A DNA stretch of 64,000 nucleotides. It comes from Desulfobacteraceae bacterium. GTDB taxonomy: Bacteria > Desulfobacterota > Desulfobacteria > Desulfobacterales > Desulfosalsimonadaceae. The stretch covers positions 81,776-145,775 of the forward strand of contig JAABSH010000003.1 of the NCBI GenBank assembly GCA_011390465.1, in the 5' to 3' direction. Position numbers and translations under genes: made by a program. This document shows positions 62,150 through 64,000 of the stretch, piece after piece. Position 1 is the stretch's first letter. Each line of letters opens with the position of its first letter. Below the pieces are notes generated by a model. The model worked only from the letters and a program-made list of their open reading frames with translations, ran no database searches and had not been told where the DNA came from.

Positions 62150-64000
62150 TTATCCAAGGTCATCCAAAATTTCTCTCGCCTCTTCAGATCCGGTAAAGTT
62201 TTGATCCAGGTTCAATGCCTCGGTCAAAGCGGTTTTTGCCTGCTCTTGGTCGCCTTTTTTATAATACGCCATTCCCAGGTGAAAATGAATCACGGCATTT
62301 CCCGGAAGCTCACGAATGCTGTCAGAAAACGCCTGGATTGCCTGTTCATAAAACCCCATTTTCACATACACCCATCCCAGGGTATCCTGCACCCGGGGAT
62401 CATCCGGCAGGATACTCGCGGCGCGCTGGGAAAGTCTTAGGGCTTCATCCAGATTTCTGTCCTGCTCCGCCAGCAGATAGGCCAGGTTGTTGGCGGCCGG
62501 CGCAAAATCCGGATTGATGTCCAGAGCGTTCCGATAATGCAGTTCCGCCAGGTCCGGCTGATTTTTCATGGAAAAGAGAATGCCCAGCATGAGATTGGGC
62601 ATTTCCTGTCTGGCATTGGACGGGTTTTGAATGGCGGTTTTGTATTGGACAATGGCTTTGTCCTCCCGGCCTTCCGCAAAATAAATTTTTGCCAGGGCAT
62701 AATAGGGCGGCAAATACGCGGGATCAACGATCATGGCGGATTTAAAGGATTTTTCCGCCTGCTGGATATTGTTTTGGGAAAGATGCAATTTTCCCTTTAA
62801 ATTATAAACCACTGCCCGGGCATGGGGGTGAAGGTTCTGATTTTCCAGCATTTTGTCGCATCTGGCCAGTGCCGCAGCGGTCATATTGTTTTCAATTAAA
62901 GCAGAAATCAGGTTCACAAACACCCTGATATCGGAATGGCCCTTTGCAAGGGCGGCCTCAAAATTGGCCACCGCGTTTTCATATTCCTGCTGCTTTCGGT
63001 TCAGCAGGCCCAGCAGGAAAAACCCATCCGGATTTTGCGGCGCAAGCTCCGTAAGCTGTGTGAAATATTTCTTGGCCTGGTCAAACCGGTTTTCATTCAA
63101 ATAAATATTGCCCAGGAGTTTGAGGGCCGCATAATTGTTTTTGTCCCTTTCAAGAATGGCTTTTGCAGCTTCTTTGGCCTGAACAAGATTGTTTTCCGCC
63201 ATAAAGATACTGGCCAGCATCAGCCGGGCGTTTGCGTATTCGTCGCTGGCCGGTGGAATTTTTCCAAATTCGATTTTGGCGCGACCGGTGTCATTTTTTT
63301 TCATATGGGCGATGCCTTTTAAGTAATACAGCCGGCTGGCTTCCGGATGCTGCTCAATTAGTCCGGTAAGATAGCTTAAGGCATCATCCCAGCGGTCTTT
63401 TGCCAGAAGGGATTCTGTTTTCAGGATTTTTGCGGGGAAAAAATCCGGATTTTGAAGCAGCATTTTATCGGCATATTTCAAGCTGTCGGCCACATTCTGG
63501 CGTGTCAGGTGAAAGCGGGCCAGGTGCAGTAAAATGCCCAGGTTTTCCGGTTGAAGGGCAAGGGCCTTTTGATACATGGCAAGGGCCTGGTCCGGCTGGT
63601 CCGTGGAATTGTAAAAATTTGCCGCCAGAAGATAAGATTCCGGGTCCCGGGGCCGCAACCGGATGACTTTTAAATATTCAGACTCGGATTGTTCCCACCG
63701 GGCCATGTTAAAATACAGGTTGCCCAGCAAAAGATGCAGTTCATGACGGTCCGGATTTGCCAGAATCGCATTTTTCAGAAGGGATTGGGCTTCTGTAAAT
63801 TTTTGCTGATTGGCGTAGAGGTTATAAAGGGCAATGATGATATGCATGGATGACGGGTTGTGGCGCAGGGCCTGTTGAAGGCACTGCTCCGCTTTTTCCG
63901 GGACTCCCCTGCGCGCGAAAAGCGCGGAAAGATTCAGGCATGCCCGGATTTGACAGGGATCGCGGCCAATAATGCTCTGAAATAATTGAATGGACCGGTC
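62150..64000 (-). CDS. Long TPR-repeat protein, C-terminal part
   Basis: 616 residues visible; the frame stays open to the window edge, so the true start lies beyond 64000. It is a continuous series of TPR units from the first visible residues: SIQLFQSIIGRDPCQIRACL, LHLLLGNLYFNMARWEQSE, LYYLKGIAHMKKNDTGRAKI, ALKLLGNIYLNENRFDQAKK and AVIHFHLGMAYYKKGDQEQA. About 16-17 repeats. Similar proteins accompany exopolysaccharide/PEP-CTERM systems, but that link is not visible here. It ends shortly before the REP array. Confidence 0.82.
   Translation of the reverse strand, partial: DRSIQLFQSIIGRDPCQIRACLNLSALFARRGVPEKAEQCLQQALRHNPSSMHIIIALYNLYANQQKFTEAQSLLKNAILANPDRHELHLLLGNLYFNMARWEQSESEYLKVIRLRPRDPESYLLAANFYNSTDQPDQALAMYQKALALQPENLGILLHLARFHLTRQNVADSLKYADKMLLQNPDFFPAKILKTESLLAKDRWDDALSYLTGLIEQHPEASRLYYLKGIAHMKKNDTGRAKIEFGKIPPASDEYANARLMLASIFMAENNLVQAKEAAKAILERDKNNYAALKLLGNIYLNENRFDQAKKYFTQLTELAPQNPDGFFLLGLLNRKQQEYENAVANFEAALAKGHSDIRVFVNLISALIENNMTAAALARCDKMLENQNLHPHARAVVYNLKGKLHLSQNNIQQAEKSFKSAMIVDPAYLPPYYALAKIYFAEGREDKAIVQYKTAIQNPSNARQEMPNLMLGILFSMKNQPDLAELHYRNALDINPDFAPAANNLAYLLAEQDRNLDEALRLSQRAASILPDDPRVQDTLGWVYVKMGFYEQAIQAFSDSIRELPGNAVIHFHLGMAYYKKGDQEQAKTALTEALNLDQNFTGSEEAREILDDLG

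Noticed and set aside
61931..62440. 169-codon frame with three VGEGFIPSR units
   Set aside because: The repeats are translated REP DNA and the rest runs antisense through the TPR gene.

Overview
The window comes from a chromosome of about 50-55% GC. Its gene content suggests an anaerobic Gram-negative bacterium, most plausibly a sulfate-reducing Desulfobacterota close to Desulfobacterales. The reasons are Rnf next to the electron-bifurcating NfnAB, selenocysteine tRNA, LarC, outer-membrane genes (lptE), secreted dockerin proteins, an HscC-type chaperone cluster, and the order pgpA-thpR-recA-alaS. The taxonomic placement is inference; no rRNA gene is present.

Layout. 0-3.2 kb: the start of rnfC, divergent from nfnA-nfnB. 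3.2-12.3 kb: a decayed metallophosphoesterase, a hairpin repeat, then a leftward run of envelope or secreted genes, including a beta-helix/dockerin/serpin fusion. 12.7-20.2 kb: mgtE, then a cluster of TPR protein, J-like protein, GrpE-like protein, Hsp70 and zinc-ribbon/TPR protein. 20.2-22.9 kb: a repeat-rich scrap yard of decayed toxin-antitoxin and restriction genes ending at the 3' end of selC. 23-30.3 kb: peptidase, larC, pgpA, thpR, recA, alaS. 30.6-37.5 kb: htpX, a DUF2804 protein, an alpha/beta hydrolase, and an ECF sigma factor with Spy/CpxP-like periplasmic proteins. 37.8-44 kb: glpK, a small ferredoxin, a large protein whose C-terminal half resembles cyanobacterial acyl-ACP reductase, a ParA-like ATPase pair and an MBL hydrolase. 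44-50.3 kb: ftsB-like, murJ, rpsT, lptE, leuS. 50.6-59.9 kb: rng, yajC-secD-secF, a four-helix-bundle protein, dprA, topA. 60-64 kb: a coiled-coil membrane protein, a REP-associated transposase inside its REP array, and the C-terminal part of a long TPR protein.

The most striking feature is the repeat content of the gaps. (1) Arrays of 7-bp units (GAAAGCT-like, also GAATTAC-like and GAACATC-like) repeatedly begin at stop codons, and in two genes the unit supplies the TGA. (2) Hexamer CGATNN arrays fold back on themselves at 46.3 and 57.4 kb; a shorter one-sided array lies at 31.95 kb. (3) A 109-bp near-perfect palindrome with a conserved ~48-bp flank sits just before the start codons of htpX and glpK. 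(4) There are two families of GTAG-foot REP hairpins, one of which surrounds a RAYT transposase. These look like several small mobile or expanding DNA systems sharing one genome.

Most gene functions are housekeeping and confidently named. Several secreted proteins, the ParA partner, the 330-residue membrane protein and the coiled-coil protein remain without a function.
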